Shown here: positions 55,819 through 63,741 of the stretch, in pieces
Numbering within the stretch: the stretch's first letter is position 1
How the letters are laid out: each line of letters opens with the position of its first letter
NCBI RefSeq assembly: GCF_041740695.1
Contig: NZ_JBGSLK010000098.1
Span: 1 to 64,000 of the forward strand
Source of the DNA: Haliscomenobacter sp041740695
Lineage (GTDB): Bacteria; Bacteroidota; Bacteroidia; Chitinophagales; Saprospiraceae
Reading direction: 5' to 3'
Length of the DNA: 64,000 nt
Translations under genes and position numbers: made by a program
Notes under the pieces: model-generated
What the model was told of the DNA's origin: nothing
What the model saw: only the letters and a program-made list of their open reading frames with translations
Databases searched by the model: none

Positions 55819-58800
55819 TTAGAAAGAAAGTTCCAGCCCCAACGAATAGGATTTCATGACGGGGAAAGGTTGAAAGGACGATACACCTTGCCCGGTCTCC
55901 GGATCCCAGCCTTCCCATTGCGTTAGGGTGAATGGATTTTTGGCGCTCACGAAAAACTTCATGCTTTGGATGTTTAGTTTTTCCAATAGCGCGTCGTTCA
56001 GGTTGTAGGATAAAGATGCGTCCTGCAAACGTGTGAAATTTCGTTGGAAATAATTTCTGGCACCGGGTACCGGGGTACCTACCCAGGGGTTGGAGTATTT
56101 GGCATTGGGGTTGTTGGGCGACCAGTACTGTGCAAAATTGAAAGAGTTTGAGTTGCTGGCATTTCCTTTGGTGTTGTTGTATCCGTTCAGGTGATTGGCA
56201 GCCAAGTACCCATCTTTTCCACCCTGGAATGAGTTGATGAAAAACCGGAAAGTAAAGCTCTTGTAGGATAGGGTACTTTGAATCCCAAAAGTATAATCAG
56301 GTTCCCTTTGTCCAAGGATAACCCGATCTTTATCGGGCGAAATTTTGCCGTCGCCGTCCTGATCTACAACCTTGTAACTCCCTGGGTCAAAGCCAGTCAA
56401 GCGACCATCTTCCAAACCCCAGAGTCCATCAACCTCGTAATTGTAAATGGTGCCGATGGGCCTGCCAATGAACAAGCCACTGGCAATCAGGTCGTCTTCT
56501 TTCCCATCTTGATTCAAATCTTCACCCAATAGCCGGACGATCTTGTTTTTGTTGCGCGAGAAGTTCACCGTTACATCCCAATTGAAATCCTTGCTTTTTA
56601 CCGGAATGGCGTGCAGCAGGAATTCAATGCCGGTATTGTTCAGTTCACCAATGTTGGTGAGCACGTTGGCAAAACCCGAGGTTTGGGGCAATACTTGCGA
56701 CCAAAGCAGGTCATTGGTGTTGGAGTAGTAGTATTCGACGTTGCCATCGATGCGGTTTTTGAAGAAGGCAAAATCGACACCAATGTTGTAGCCTTCGGTT
56801 CTTTCCCAACGCAGATTGGTATTGGCCAGCGTACTTACCGAGCGGCCAATGGAAGTGCTGCCGCCATCGCCAAAGACATACTTCGAACTTTCTTCGGCCA
56901 ATACCCGCGCCAATGAGCTGTAGCGGGCAACTTTGTTGCCGTTTTCACCATAACTACCTCTGATTTTGAAGAAATCTACCGCAGGTAGGTTGAAGAACTT
57001 TTCTTCTGAAACGACCCAGCCAACCCCAACGGAAGGGAATATCCCCGTTTTGTTGTTTTGGGAAAAACCGCTGAATCCGTCTCTGCGTACGGTAGCTTTG
57101 AACAGGTATCTTGAATCATAATTGTACGCAAGACTGCCCACCTGATACAGCAAGGATTCGTCCCAGGCTTCGGAATCAATCTTCTGTATCTCCGCCAAAG
57201 CCAGATTGTTGTAGGACAAATTCAAATCAGAGAATCCAGTTCCACGAGCTACCGTCCGATTAAAATCAGCCGTGTTGTAGCCGTAAACAGCGGTAACATT
57301 GATGTTGTGTTTGCCAAAACTTTGGACGTAGTTCAGGATGTTGTCCAGCGTTTGTTCGTACTGAGTCGCATCGTTTTTAAATGCTTCACCCGTACGCCCG
57401 GCGCCATACGGCGTTGAGGAATAGGTTTTGAAATACTTGAGGTTGTTCCCGAAATTGACGCGGTAACTCAGCCCAGGGATGCTAGGAACCTTGAGGATGG
57501 TGTAAAAATTACCCACGAGGCGACTTTGTACTTCGTAATTATCGGCCAGGGAGTTCAAAAAAGGATTGACGTTAAAATCACCAATCGGATTGATGACCCA
57601 ATCACCGTTGGCATCGGTCGGCGTGACCAGGGGACTGGTGGTGACGATGTTGTCAACACTGGGTGCGTCGCCCGAAAAATCAGTAAAGGCACCAGAAGTA
57701 TTTACCCCAATCGTCAGCCATTTTGTAATGGCATTGTCGAGGTTGATGCGTACGGTGTACCGTTTGTAATCATCGTTTTTGATATAGCCTTTTTCATTGG
57801 TATAGCCAGCCGACAGGAAATAGTTGGTTTTATCCGATCCGCCAGACAGCCCCAAGGAGTGGTTTTGGATGAGTGAATTTTGCGTCAATGAACCAAACCA
57901 GTCAAAATCATTAGTGGTGTTGGCACCCGCAATATTGGGGGGTAAAAAATCTGAGTTAGCGAAGGTCCAGGCCGGGTTTTGTTCGGTATAGCCAGATGCT
58001 TGGGTGTACGCGTTACGGTATTCAATGTTTCTTACTTTCTCCAAAAATTCCTCCCGATTGAGCAAGCGGGCATCCACGGTAGGGGAAGAGATCGCATAAT
58101 TGGTGGAGTAGGTAATGGTTGGTTTTTGAGCCAGGCGTCCGGTTTTGGTGGTTACCAGCACCACCCCATTGGCCGCTTGTGAGCCATATACCGCCTTACT
58201 ACTAGGGTCTTTCAACACATCCACGTTGGCCACATCGGCAGGGTTGATGTCGGAGAGGCGACCGCTGAAAATAATCCCATCCACGATGATCAATGGCGCT
58301 GTATTGCCATTCAAAGTGGAAGTACCCCGGATGTTGATAGAAGCCTCTTGCCCAGGGCGGTTGGTTTGGCTGATGGTTAAGCCTGGTAGTGAACCTTTGA
58401 GCGACTGGAGGATACTCACATTGGGGGCTTCTTTGAAAGCCGCAAGATTGGCCGAGGCAATCGAACCCGTCAAATCCTTCTTTTTCTGGGTGCCATACCC
58501 CACCACCACAACTTCGTTGAGTAGCGCTTCATCGGGTACCAGTTGAAAATTAATGCTGGTTTGATTGCCGACGGTGATTTCCTGGGTCAAATACCCAATG
58601 AAGGAAACCAGCAAGACGGCATTGTTTGAACTCACGGCTAGGTTGTAAGTACCATCAATTCCAGTAGAAGTACCATTGCTCGTTCCTTTTTCAAGGATGT
58701 TTACGCCAGGCAGTGCCTGTCCGGTTTCGTCGGTGATTTTTCCACTGATGGTTTGTGCGGTAGTGGTTCCTGCCCATAGCCAAATGACTATGCACAGGTA

Positions 58801-58833
58801 CCAATAAGGTTGATGTAGTGCGACCTGTTTCAT
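55819..58833 (-). CDS. SusC-like TonB-dependent transporter (locus B)
   Basis: A 1004-residue outer-membrane transporter. Signal peptide (cleavage near GTTTAQ), CarboxypepD_reg-like domain (ISGKITDETGQALPGVNIL), then the plug (EVVVVGYGTQKKKDLTGSI, VDVLKDPSSKAVYGSQAANG) and a barrel ending in LELSF. No STN domain is present, consistent with control by the neighbouring IclR regulator rather than by a FecR/sigma pair. A consensus Bacteroidetes promoter lies about 50 bases upstream. It is the first gene of the 18.8-kb operon B. Confidence 0.95.
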   Translation of the reverse strand: MKQVALHQPYWYLCIVIWLWAGTTTAQTISGKITDETGQALPGVNILEKGTSNGTSTGIDGTYNLAVSSNNAVLLVSFIGYLTQEITVGNQTSINFQLVPDEALLNEVVVVGYGTQKKKDLTGSIASANLAAFKEAPNVSILQSLKGSLPGLTISQTNRPGQEASINIRGTSTLNGNTAPLIIVDGIIFSGRLSDINPADVANVDVLKDPSSKAVYGSQAANGVVLVTTKTGRLAQKPTITYSTNYAISSPTVDARLLNREEFLEKVRNIEYRNAYTQASGYTEQNPAWTFANSDFLPPNIAGANTTNDFDWFGSLTQNSLIQNHSLGLSGGSDKTNYFLSAGYTNEKGYIKNDDYKRYTVRINLDNAITKWLTIGVNTSGAFTDFSGDAPSVDNIVTTSPLVTPTDANGDWVINPIGDFNVNPFLNSLADNYEVQSRLVGNFYTILKVPSIPGLSYRVNFGNNLKYFKTYSSTPYGAGRTGEAFKNDATQYEQTLDNILNYVQSFGKHNINVTAVYGYNTADFNRTVARGTGFSDLNLSYNNLALAEIQKIDSEAWDESLLYQVGSLAYNYDSRYLFKATVRRDGFSGFSQNNKTGIFPSVGVGWVVSEEKFFNLPAVDFFKIRGSYGENGNKVARYSSLARVLAEESSKYVFGDGGSTSIGRSVSTLANTNLRWERTEGYNIGVDFAFFKNRIDGNVEYYYSNTNDLLWSQVLPQTSGFANVLTNIGELNNTGIEFLLHAIPVKSKDFNWDVTVNFSRNKNKIVRLLGEDLNQDGKEDDLIASGLFIGRPIGTIYNYEVDGLWGLEDGRLTGFDPGSYKVVDQDGDGKISPDKDRVILGQREPDYTFGIQSTLSYKSFTFRFFINSFQGGKDGYLAANHLNGYNNTKGNASNSNSFNFAQYWSPNNPNAKYSNPWVGTPVPGARNYFQRNFTRLQDASLSYNLNDALLEKLNIQSMKFFVSAKNPFTLTQWEGWDPETGQGVSSFQPFPVMKSYSLGLELSF

Positions 58834-58867
58834 TTTTGAAAATTATACTTTATTATGGTTGAATAAA

Positions 58868-58888
58868 AGTATCACCATACAAAAGTAT
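58868..58888 (-). promoter_or_regulatory. Operator-like 21-bp motif, copy at susC promoter
   Basis: Minus-strand sequence beginning ATACTTTTG and ending GGTGATACT. It shares the ATACT start, the GTGA core and the final A-x-T with the copies at 58956 and 59064. It covers the -7 box of the susC promoter, where a bound repressor would block transcription. The IclR protein encoded nearby is the obvious candidate. Confidence 0.5.
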
Positions 58889-58910
58889 AAACAGGACTGG
58901 TTTAACCAAA
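58880..58910 (-). promoter_or_regulatory. Bacteroidetes promoter for susC of locus B
   Basis: On the minus strand TTTG (58907-58910) and TACTTTTG (58880-58887) are separated by exactly 19 bases, matching the Bacteroidetes -33/-7 consensus TTTG-N19-TAnnTTTG. The predicted transcription start is about 40 bases before the susC ATG at 58833. The -7 element overlaps one of the three 21-bp operator-like motifs. Confidence 0.8.
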
Positions 58911-58955
58911 TTTTTAGGCAGAAAAAAACAACGATGCTTGAGTATTTTTTATTTT

Positions 58956-58976
58956 ACTATCACAATGATATAGTAT
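58956..58976 (-). promoter_or_regulatory. Operator-like 21-bp motif, middle copy
   Basis: Minus-strand sequence beginning ATACTATA and ending GTGATAGT, also readable as an inverted repeat ACTAT/ATAGT. It lies just ahead of a plus-strand TACTTTTG (58980-58987) that could be the -7 box of the IclR gene. Confidence 0.5.
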
Positions 58977-59063
58977 TTTTACTTTTGCAAACTAGTTGAC
59001 CTTTGTGCTGCCTGTATTTGTATTCACAGGACTGACCGAACGGATCAGAAAATAGTTATCTTT

Positions 59064-59084
59064 ACTCTCACAATATTAAAGTAT
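59064..59084 (-). promoter_or_regulatory. Operator-like 21-bp motif, copy at IclR start codon
   Basis: Minus-strand sequence beginning ATACTTTA and ending GTGAGAGT; it matches the middle copy at 16 or more of 21 positions. It overlaps the ATG of the IclR gene (59083), which would allow autoregulation. Confidence 0.5.
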
Positions 59085-59832
59085 GGTACAAGTTCTCATC
59101 AAGGCTTTTGACATCCTGGAACTGGTTGCCCAACGCAATGGGCAATCCATCACGCTTACCGAGATAGCAAATGAACTCGAACTCAATCAAGCTACTGCCG
59201 CCAACATCAATAAAACCCTGGTACACAAAGGGTACCTGGAGCACATTGGCAAAAAGAAGGGTTACCGCCTCGGACCAGCAGCGTATCGCTTAACCAATGA
59301 TGTGCCTTATGGTCAGGATCTGGTCAGTGCAGCCCGTGAGATTATGGAAAAACTGACCACCAAGCTCAATGAATCCTGCCTGCTGGGGGTATTGCGCAAT
59401 TACAAGCGCTACATTTTACACGTGGTCAACTCGGAGCAGGAAATTCAGGTCCAAATGCGTTCTGAGCGCAATGTATACGAAACCGCTAGTGGACGTATGC
59501 TCCTGGCCTATCTGTCCGAAAAAGAACTGGAGCGTTTTATCCAACACAATGGCCTGCCTGATCCAGCGCTTTGGGAGGAAGCTAGTTCGATGGAAAAATT
59601 GCACGAAGCCCTGGCCCAAATCAAAAAGGAAGCTCTAGCGATGACCTTTATGGGAAACCGGCACGTCCGGGGATTTGCGGTACCCATTGTGGTCAGTGAT
59701 AAGGTTGTCGCAGGTTTGAGCGTATTTTTGCCGGAGTACCGCTGTACGGATACACGGGAGCAGGAAATTATTCAATCTTTGAAAGCGGCGGCAATAGAGA
59801 TCGGGAGTAAACTTGTGGTTTTTATCTGTTGA
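59083..59832 (+). CDS. IclR family transcriptional regulator
   Basis: A 249-residue regulator. The N-terminal winged helix-turn-helix lies at about residues 3-65 (ITLTEIANELELNQATAANINKTL). The C-terminal IclR effector domain (about 75-245) includes YETASGRMLLAYLSE and HVRGFAVPIVVSDKVVAGLSVF. IclR proteins in uronate pathways (KdgR type) sense KDG or related sugar acids, usually as repressors. It is divergent from operon B, and three 21-bp motif copies lie in and around the shared 249-base intergenic region. Confidence 0.93.
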   Translation: MVQVLIKAFDILELVAQRNGQSITLTEIANELELNQATAANINKTLVHKGYLEHIGKKKGYRLGPAAYRLTNDVPYGQDLVSAAREIMEKLTTKLNESCLLGVLRNYKRYILHVVNSEQEIQVQMRSERNVYETASGRMLLAYLSEKELERFIQHNGLPDPALWEEASSMEKLHEALAQIKKEALAMTFMGNRHVRGFAVPIVVSDKVVAGLSVFLPEYRCTDTREQEIIQSLKAAAIEIGSKLVVFIC

Positions 59833-59855
59833 GCCGGTAAGGTCTCGCTCAACCC

Positions 59856-59957
59856 TCATTTGACTGCTTTTTTATGGGTCATCAGCAAAACTAGCAGGAT
59901 GATTGTACTTAAAAACCCAAAAGAAACAATGATCATTGAATCATTGTCAACGCCCAT
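59856..59957 (-). pseudogene. Possible C-terminal remnant of a membrane protein
   Basis: The last 33 codons of a minus-strand frame read like a real protein end: a membrane helix (MIIVSFGFLSTIILLVLL) followed by the basic tail MTHKKAVK. The frame upstream becomes meaningless near 59985, where the NmrA-like fragment starts on the other strand. It may be a truncated gene or, less likely, a 33-residue membrane peptide. Confidence 0.3.
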
Positions 59958-59989
59958 CTGTTTGAAGAAAAGCAACAACACCTGAAAAA

Positions 59990-60556
59990 GTGGGCAATCC
60001 CTCCATTGATGTACGGATCGATGTCTTGAATTATTTGAAAGCAAGTGGCTTGCCTTACATCGTTTTACAACCATCGGTTTATGCAGAAAACTTACTAGGT
60101 CCCTGGACTGCACCCTTTGTGGCCAATGAGCAAAAAGTAGCCTATCCAAAGCCAGAAGAAATGCCCGTGGGTTGGATTGCAACGCAGGATGTGGCCGAAT
60201 TTGTGGCCGAAGCTTTACAAAAACCAGAACTGGCTGGGGAAGCCATTTTCATCAGTGGGATTGAAAACCTGACGGGGAAGGGTTTAGCGGAGAAGTTTTC
60301 CGTTGGTTTGCAAAAGCCCATCAGCTATTATCCACTTCCACCCAAGGCCTTTGGCAAAATTCTGGATGGTCTCTTTGGCGAGGGAGCAGGCGACGGCGCG
60401 GCAGCCGTGTACCAGGAAATTGCTGACACCAAAAAATACCAGCCCATGCACGTTCCAATGGAAGGGATTTTGGCAAAAATACCAGTCAAAATGACCAGTA
60501 TTGAAGCTTGGGTAGCGCAGCATAAGAGCCTGTTTCAACAAAGTGTACAAGTTTAA
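59990..60556 (+). pseudogene. NmrA-like NAD(P)-binding protein, 5'-truncated
   Basis: The 188 residues correspond to the C-terminal two thirds of NmrA/NAD(P)H-binding proteins (YLKASGLPYIVLQPSVYAEN, then GWIATQDVAEFVAEAL and IFISGIENLTGKGLAEKF). The N-terminal Rossmann region with GxxGxxG is missing and no matching sequence lies upstream in any frame. The only start is GTG at 59990 with no clear ribosome site. Without the cofactor-binding half it cannot work as a reductase, so it is most likely a remnant left by deletion. Confidence 0.75.
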
Positions 60557-60577
60557 AATGTCCTTCTATTTTTTCCA

Positions 60578-60605
60578 ACCTCCCGAAAGTGTTGACTTTC
60601 GGGAG
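60578..60605. terminator. Hairpin between convergent genes
   Basis: A perfect 12-bp stem (CCTCCCGAAAGT at 60578-60589 with ACTTTCGGGAGG at 60594-60605) and a 4-base loop. It lies between the NmrA-like remnant (plus strand, ends 60556) and the GH38-like gene (minus strand, ends 60644). Neither side has a clean U-tract directly after the stem, so termination is likely but not certain. Confidence 0.6.
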
Positions 60606-60643
60606 GTAACTTTGCAACTTTATTTCGTTTCCGATCTAAAGAT

Positions 60644-63220
60644 CTATCTCAACCAACAGCGGAAAGTTTTTATTTGTTGAGCCTGAAAGGCCTCGCTTAG
60701 CGTCCCTTTGCGGGTGCTTAATTTGGCTACATTGGTCTCCAAATGGGTGCTTTCCCAGAGCTCCTGAAGGGGCTTCGCAAAGTGGATGTTTGGTTTTTTT
60801 ACCCCGTTGTTAAGGTTCCAAAAACGGGTAATCAAGCCCTGTTCTATTCCCTCTTCCGCAGGTTTTACGGCCCAAAGCAATACACCAGGGTCATTGATGC
60901 GGAGGAGCGAGTAATTCAGCTGTTTAGACTTTGGGGTACTTTCCCCAGTGACCATGGCCGTTGCGAGCGGGTTTTGATGTTCCAGCGCAAATTTCATGGC
61001 CTCGGTGGCGTCAAAAGCTTGTTGATGGCTGCGCAGGGCAAAGTGGTAGCGCAAATCAGTTGCGCCATTTTGAGCAGGAATACCCAGTTTGGGTCCATCC
61101 GTTTGGCCGCCAGCCAGGGCATTCAATTGAGCCGATTGTTCCCATAAAGAGTCGGGGCTGCTGTTGCCCAACTTAAAAAAACTACAATCGAGGTTGGACA
61201 AAGTAAGGCCATAGTTGGCTTCGCTCAAGTCGGCAAAATGATTAAAAGTCAACCAGTCGTAACGGGCGTTTTGAGCAGCGTAATGTCCACCACGGGTTTG
61301 TTTTTTGGCGCTGAGTATTGCCCCCAGTTCCTCGTGGTGGGTATTGGGTTGGTTTAAAGCCGTGGAAAAGGCCCAGGTTTTTAAGTCTTGAAAATTTTCC
61401 TGAATGTCGTTCTGGATTTCGATGCGGGGGCTGTTTTTGTATAAGGTGAGTCGAACGCTGTGCGGCAAGGGATGTTTGGAAACCGCCTTGAGGGTGACGG
61501 ACACCGGGCCTGCGTTTTCAACCACCAAATTTTCTCCTTCATCCAGCAGGGTAGCGCCCAAGTCATTGAGGTACCTGCCATCGCTTGCTTTGACCAATTG
61601 CCGTTTTGCCAGGCTATCGTATAGCTCGGTAATTACCCCGGACTTGCGCAAGTGGATGCGGTAAAATTGGTTTTGGATCACTTCGCCATCGACCAGAGCC
61701 GCAGCCACTTGTGGTTTTGGCGAACCAGGCTGGATTTCAAATACTTTGTACCCCACTGAGGGAATGTTTTCAGCCCAGATGCGCAAATACCGCTGGCCAT
61801 TTTGATGAATCAACTGGCTATTGGCTTCCTGACCCGTGCTTACATCCACGATCCTTACCGGGTAAGTTCCGGCATATTCCAAATCTGCCACATCATTCCG
61901 TACCCAACTCAAGGGGTTAAAAATATAAAAGCGGGGAAGTACAGTTTTGGCCAGTTGCCCTCCCAAGCGGGTACGTGCCAGGTTGAATAACGTATCGACG
62001 TAGGTCGTAATTTGTTGTTGGACGCGGATTTGCCAGGCGGCGCGCTCCTGAGGTTTGACGGGGCCGTCTGCAGTCCAGTCGTGCTCCCAATACAAACCAA
62101 AACCCTCCCAGGCCCGATTGCGCAGTTGTTGCAATTGCTGGCCAAAGGTTTTATCCTGAAGTGCAACTAGGGTAGCCAACGCTTCAGCACTGCGCAGTTT
62201 TTCGGTAGCGCGGCGCACTTGGGCGGTGGTTTCATTCATCGAGGCGCAATAGGTGTCCCACTCGTTGCCATAAGCAAGGGATTCATGGGGCAAGTTGGGG
62301 TAGGTGCGGCGAACGTCTTCAAAAAAGTCTACCTCATTCGAGACCCTTACTTTGCGTTGCGGAGTAGTTCCGGCTTGGGCGGCAGTTACAAAAGCTGGTG
62401 CGACGTAGGTATCAAGATCATCCCAGCCATAACCAAAGGCACCAGCGATCTTGAAAGGATAAGCAGTTGAAGTACTGTCGCAGAGCTTACTAAGTTCGCT
62501 GATCGTTTGAGCTAAACTGAGGGCAGCATCCTTCAATTCCTTTTCTTGGCGGGTCTCCCCATAGCCACCCAATGAGCGGTTGTCGCCCTTGAGGCTGTAC
62601 CATTTCATGGTCACTCCCTGCCCATCTAGTCCACGGTACTGATACAGCTGATGCTGGCGTTGAGCGAGTTGGGTGTTGGCCAAACGACTGGCGCAGCCAC
62701 ATACCCCCCGCCAGCTGTATTTGGCCCCCGAACCTGCCCACAAGGAGCTCAAACCCAGGGGCAGGGTTTGGTTTTCCATCGCTACGGCCAGCGGAAATCG
62801 TAAGCCCAAGCGGCGTTCCATTTGGCCAGCGTAATACATTCCCCGAATGACCGCCTCGGTGGGTTGGGCCCCGTAAGTGCTCACCAGAGTGTTGAGCGGG
62901 CTGCTGATGTGCCCCGAGCGAAGAGCGGCGACCAGGCGATTGAACTGCGCTGGGCTGCGGTATTTTTCATAAATGTGCAACCAATAGCTGCCATCACAAT
63001 TAAAGCGGGTTTGAAAATCGGGGGCATTGTTTTTAGTAGCGTCTATTTGATGGAGGTAATAGTCGAGCATTTTTACAAAGGCGCTGTCGTACTCCACTTC
63101 GTTGCCCGTCCACATGTAGTCGGTGTGGTCGTCATTGGCGAGGTAAAGGTGTTGAATCGATTGCGCTGGCATATTCCAGACCATACAGCAGAAAAAGGAC
63201 AAAACGAGGAACTGTTGCAT
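60644..63220 (-). CDS. GH38-like glycoside hydrolase, exported (second copy)
   Basis: An 858-residue paralogue of the protein at 10181, with signal peptide (to about residue 20), the zinc-site motif DDHTDYMW (His32, Asp34), FNCDGSYWLH (Asp76) and the GH38C-type beta-sandwich. Its segment at the nucleophile position reads QPTEA, as degenerate as in the first copy (APAEA). CGCASRLAN and the C-terminal FALEHQNPLA are also shared with the paralogue. It is preceded by an HxlR gene and an HxlR-type motif rather than by a SusC operon, so it may be induced separately. Confidence 0.8.
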   Translation of the reverse strand: MQQFLVLSFFCCMVWNMPAQSIQHLYLANDDHTDYMWTGNEVEYDSAFVKMLDYYLHQIDATKNNAPDFQTRFNCDGSYWLHIYEKYRSPAQFNRLVAALRSGHISSPLNTLVSTYGAQPTEAVIRGMYYAGQMERRLGLRFPLAVAMENQTLPLGLSSLWAGSGAKYSWRGVCGCASRLANTQLAQRQHQLYQYRGLDGQGVTMKWYSLKGDNRSLGGYGETRQEKELKDAALSLAQTISELSKLCDSTSTAYPFKIAGAFGYGWDDLDTYVAPAFVTAAQAGTTPQRKVRVSNEVDFFEDVRRTYPNLPHESLAYGNEWDTYCASMNETTAQVRRATEKLRSAEALATLVALQDKTFGQQLQQLRNRAWEGFGLYWEHDWTADGPVKPQERAAWQIRVQQQITTYVDTLFNLARTRLGGQLAKTVLPRFYIFNPLSWVRNDVADLEYAGTYPVRIVDVSTGQEANSQLIHQNGQRYLRIWAENIPSVGYKVFEIQPGSPKPQVAAALVDGEVIQNQFYRIHLRKSGVITELYDSLAKRQLVKASDGRYLNDLGATLLDEGENLVVENAGPVSVTLKAVSKHPLPHSVRLTLYKNSPRIEIQNDIQENFQDLKTWAFSTALNQPNTHHEELGAILSAKKQTRGGHYAAQNARYDWLTFNHFADLSEANYGLTLSNLDCSFFKLGNSSPDSLWEQSAQLNALAGGQTDGPKLGIPAQNGATDLRYHFALRSHQQAFDATEAMKFALEHQNPLATAMVTGESTPKSKQLNYSLLRINDPGVLLWAVKPAEEGIEQGLITRFWNLNNGVKKPNIHFAKPLQELWESTHLETNVAKLSTRKGTLSEAFQAQQIKTFRCWLR

Positions 63221-63252
63221 AAAGAACTTCTTTTATTCACTAAAGTGTTTGT

Positions 63253-63269
63253 ACTTATAGTGAGTTTAG
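63253..63269. promoter_or_regulatory. Putative HxlR operator upstream of GH38-like gene
   Basis: ACTTATAGTGAGTTTAG matches the motif at 63678 in 13 of 17 positions and sits 33 bases before the GH38-like start codon. It is part of a larger imperfect inverted repeat (CACTAAAGT at 63238 with ACTTATAGTG ending 63262). Confidence 0.45.
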
Positions 63270-63281
63270 GTCCATTCACCC

Positions 63282-63650
63282 TTAAGTTTTGGCGTTCACC
63301 TTTTCCGTGATGCTATTTTCGGTGCCCCAGGTATAGATGTGATTCAGAATTGGGATGAAGGACTGTCCCAATTCGGTCAGACTGTATTCCGTTCGGGGAG
63401 GAATTTCTCCATAATCTTTTTTTATTACCCAACCATCTTCAACCAAAACACCCAGTTGTTGGGTCAACATCTTTTCTGAAATATTGGGGATGGATCTTTG
63501 CAAGACCTTGTACCGCAAGGGCTGTTCCCTCAAATTCCATACAATCATCAGTTTCCAGCGGCCACCAATCGCTTTAATGGTGGCGGCGATCGGGCAGTCG
63601 TCCGTAATGGACTGCTCGTTGATGAAATTGGTGGACGTTTCCTTTCGCAT
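63282..63650 (-). CDS. HxlR family transcriptional regulator
   Basis: A 122-residue winged-helix regulator. DDCPIAATIKAIGGRWKLMI (about residues 17-36) is the HxlR signature with its conserved Cys19, and YKVLQRSIPNISEKMLTQQL (about 48-67) is the recognition region. HxlR proteins often respond to aldehydes, quinones or disulfide stress through the Cys. It is 61 bases upstream of the GH38-like gene and divergent from the NTF2-like gene, and similar motifs lie on both sides of it. Confidence 0.92.
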   Translation of the reverse strand: MRKETSTNFINEQSITDDCPIAATIKAIGGRWKLMIVWNLREQPLRYKVLQRSIPNISEKMLTQQLGVLVEDGWVIKKDYGEIPPRTEYSLTELGQSFIPILNHIYTWGTENSITEKVNAKT

Positions 63651-63677
63651 ATGTACGCACTTTATTGTAGGTACCTT

Positions 63678-63694
63678 ACTTTTTGTGAGTAAAG
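63678..63694. promoter_or_regulatory. Putative HxlR operator in divergent promoter region
   Basis: ACTTTTTGTGAGTAAAG lies between the HxlR start (63650) and the NTF2-like start (63742). It shares ACTT-x-T-x-GTGAGT-xx-AG with the motif at 63253 and also has inverted ends (CTTACT/AGTAAAG). Confidence 0.45.
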
Positions 63695-63741
63695 ATACTT
63701 ATCTCCAATTTTGCACCATCATTTCATCAAAAGAAATTTCA

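Noticed and set aside
10181..58833. Assignment of the island to ulvan or sulfated glycosaminoglycan breakdown
   Set aside because: GH39, GH88/105 and heparinase-fold genes occur in such loci, but no sulfatase or sulfatase-maturing enzyme is present in the window.
10181..63220. Assignment to xanthan degradation because of GH38-like and pyruvyl-transferase-like genes
   Set aside because: No PL8 xanthan lyase or GH9/GH5 backbone hydrolase is seen, and the GH38-like enzymes have an altered nucleophile segment, so the match is too weak.
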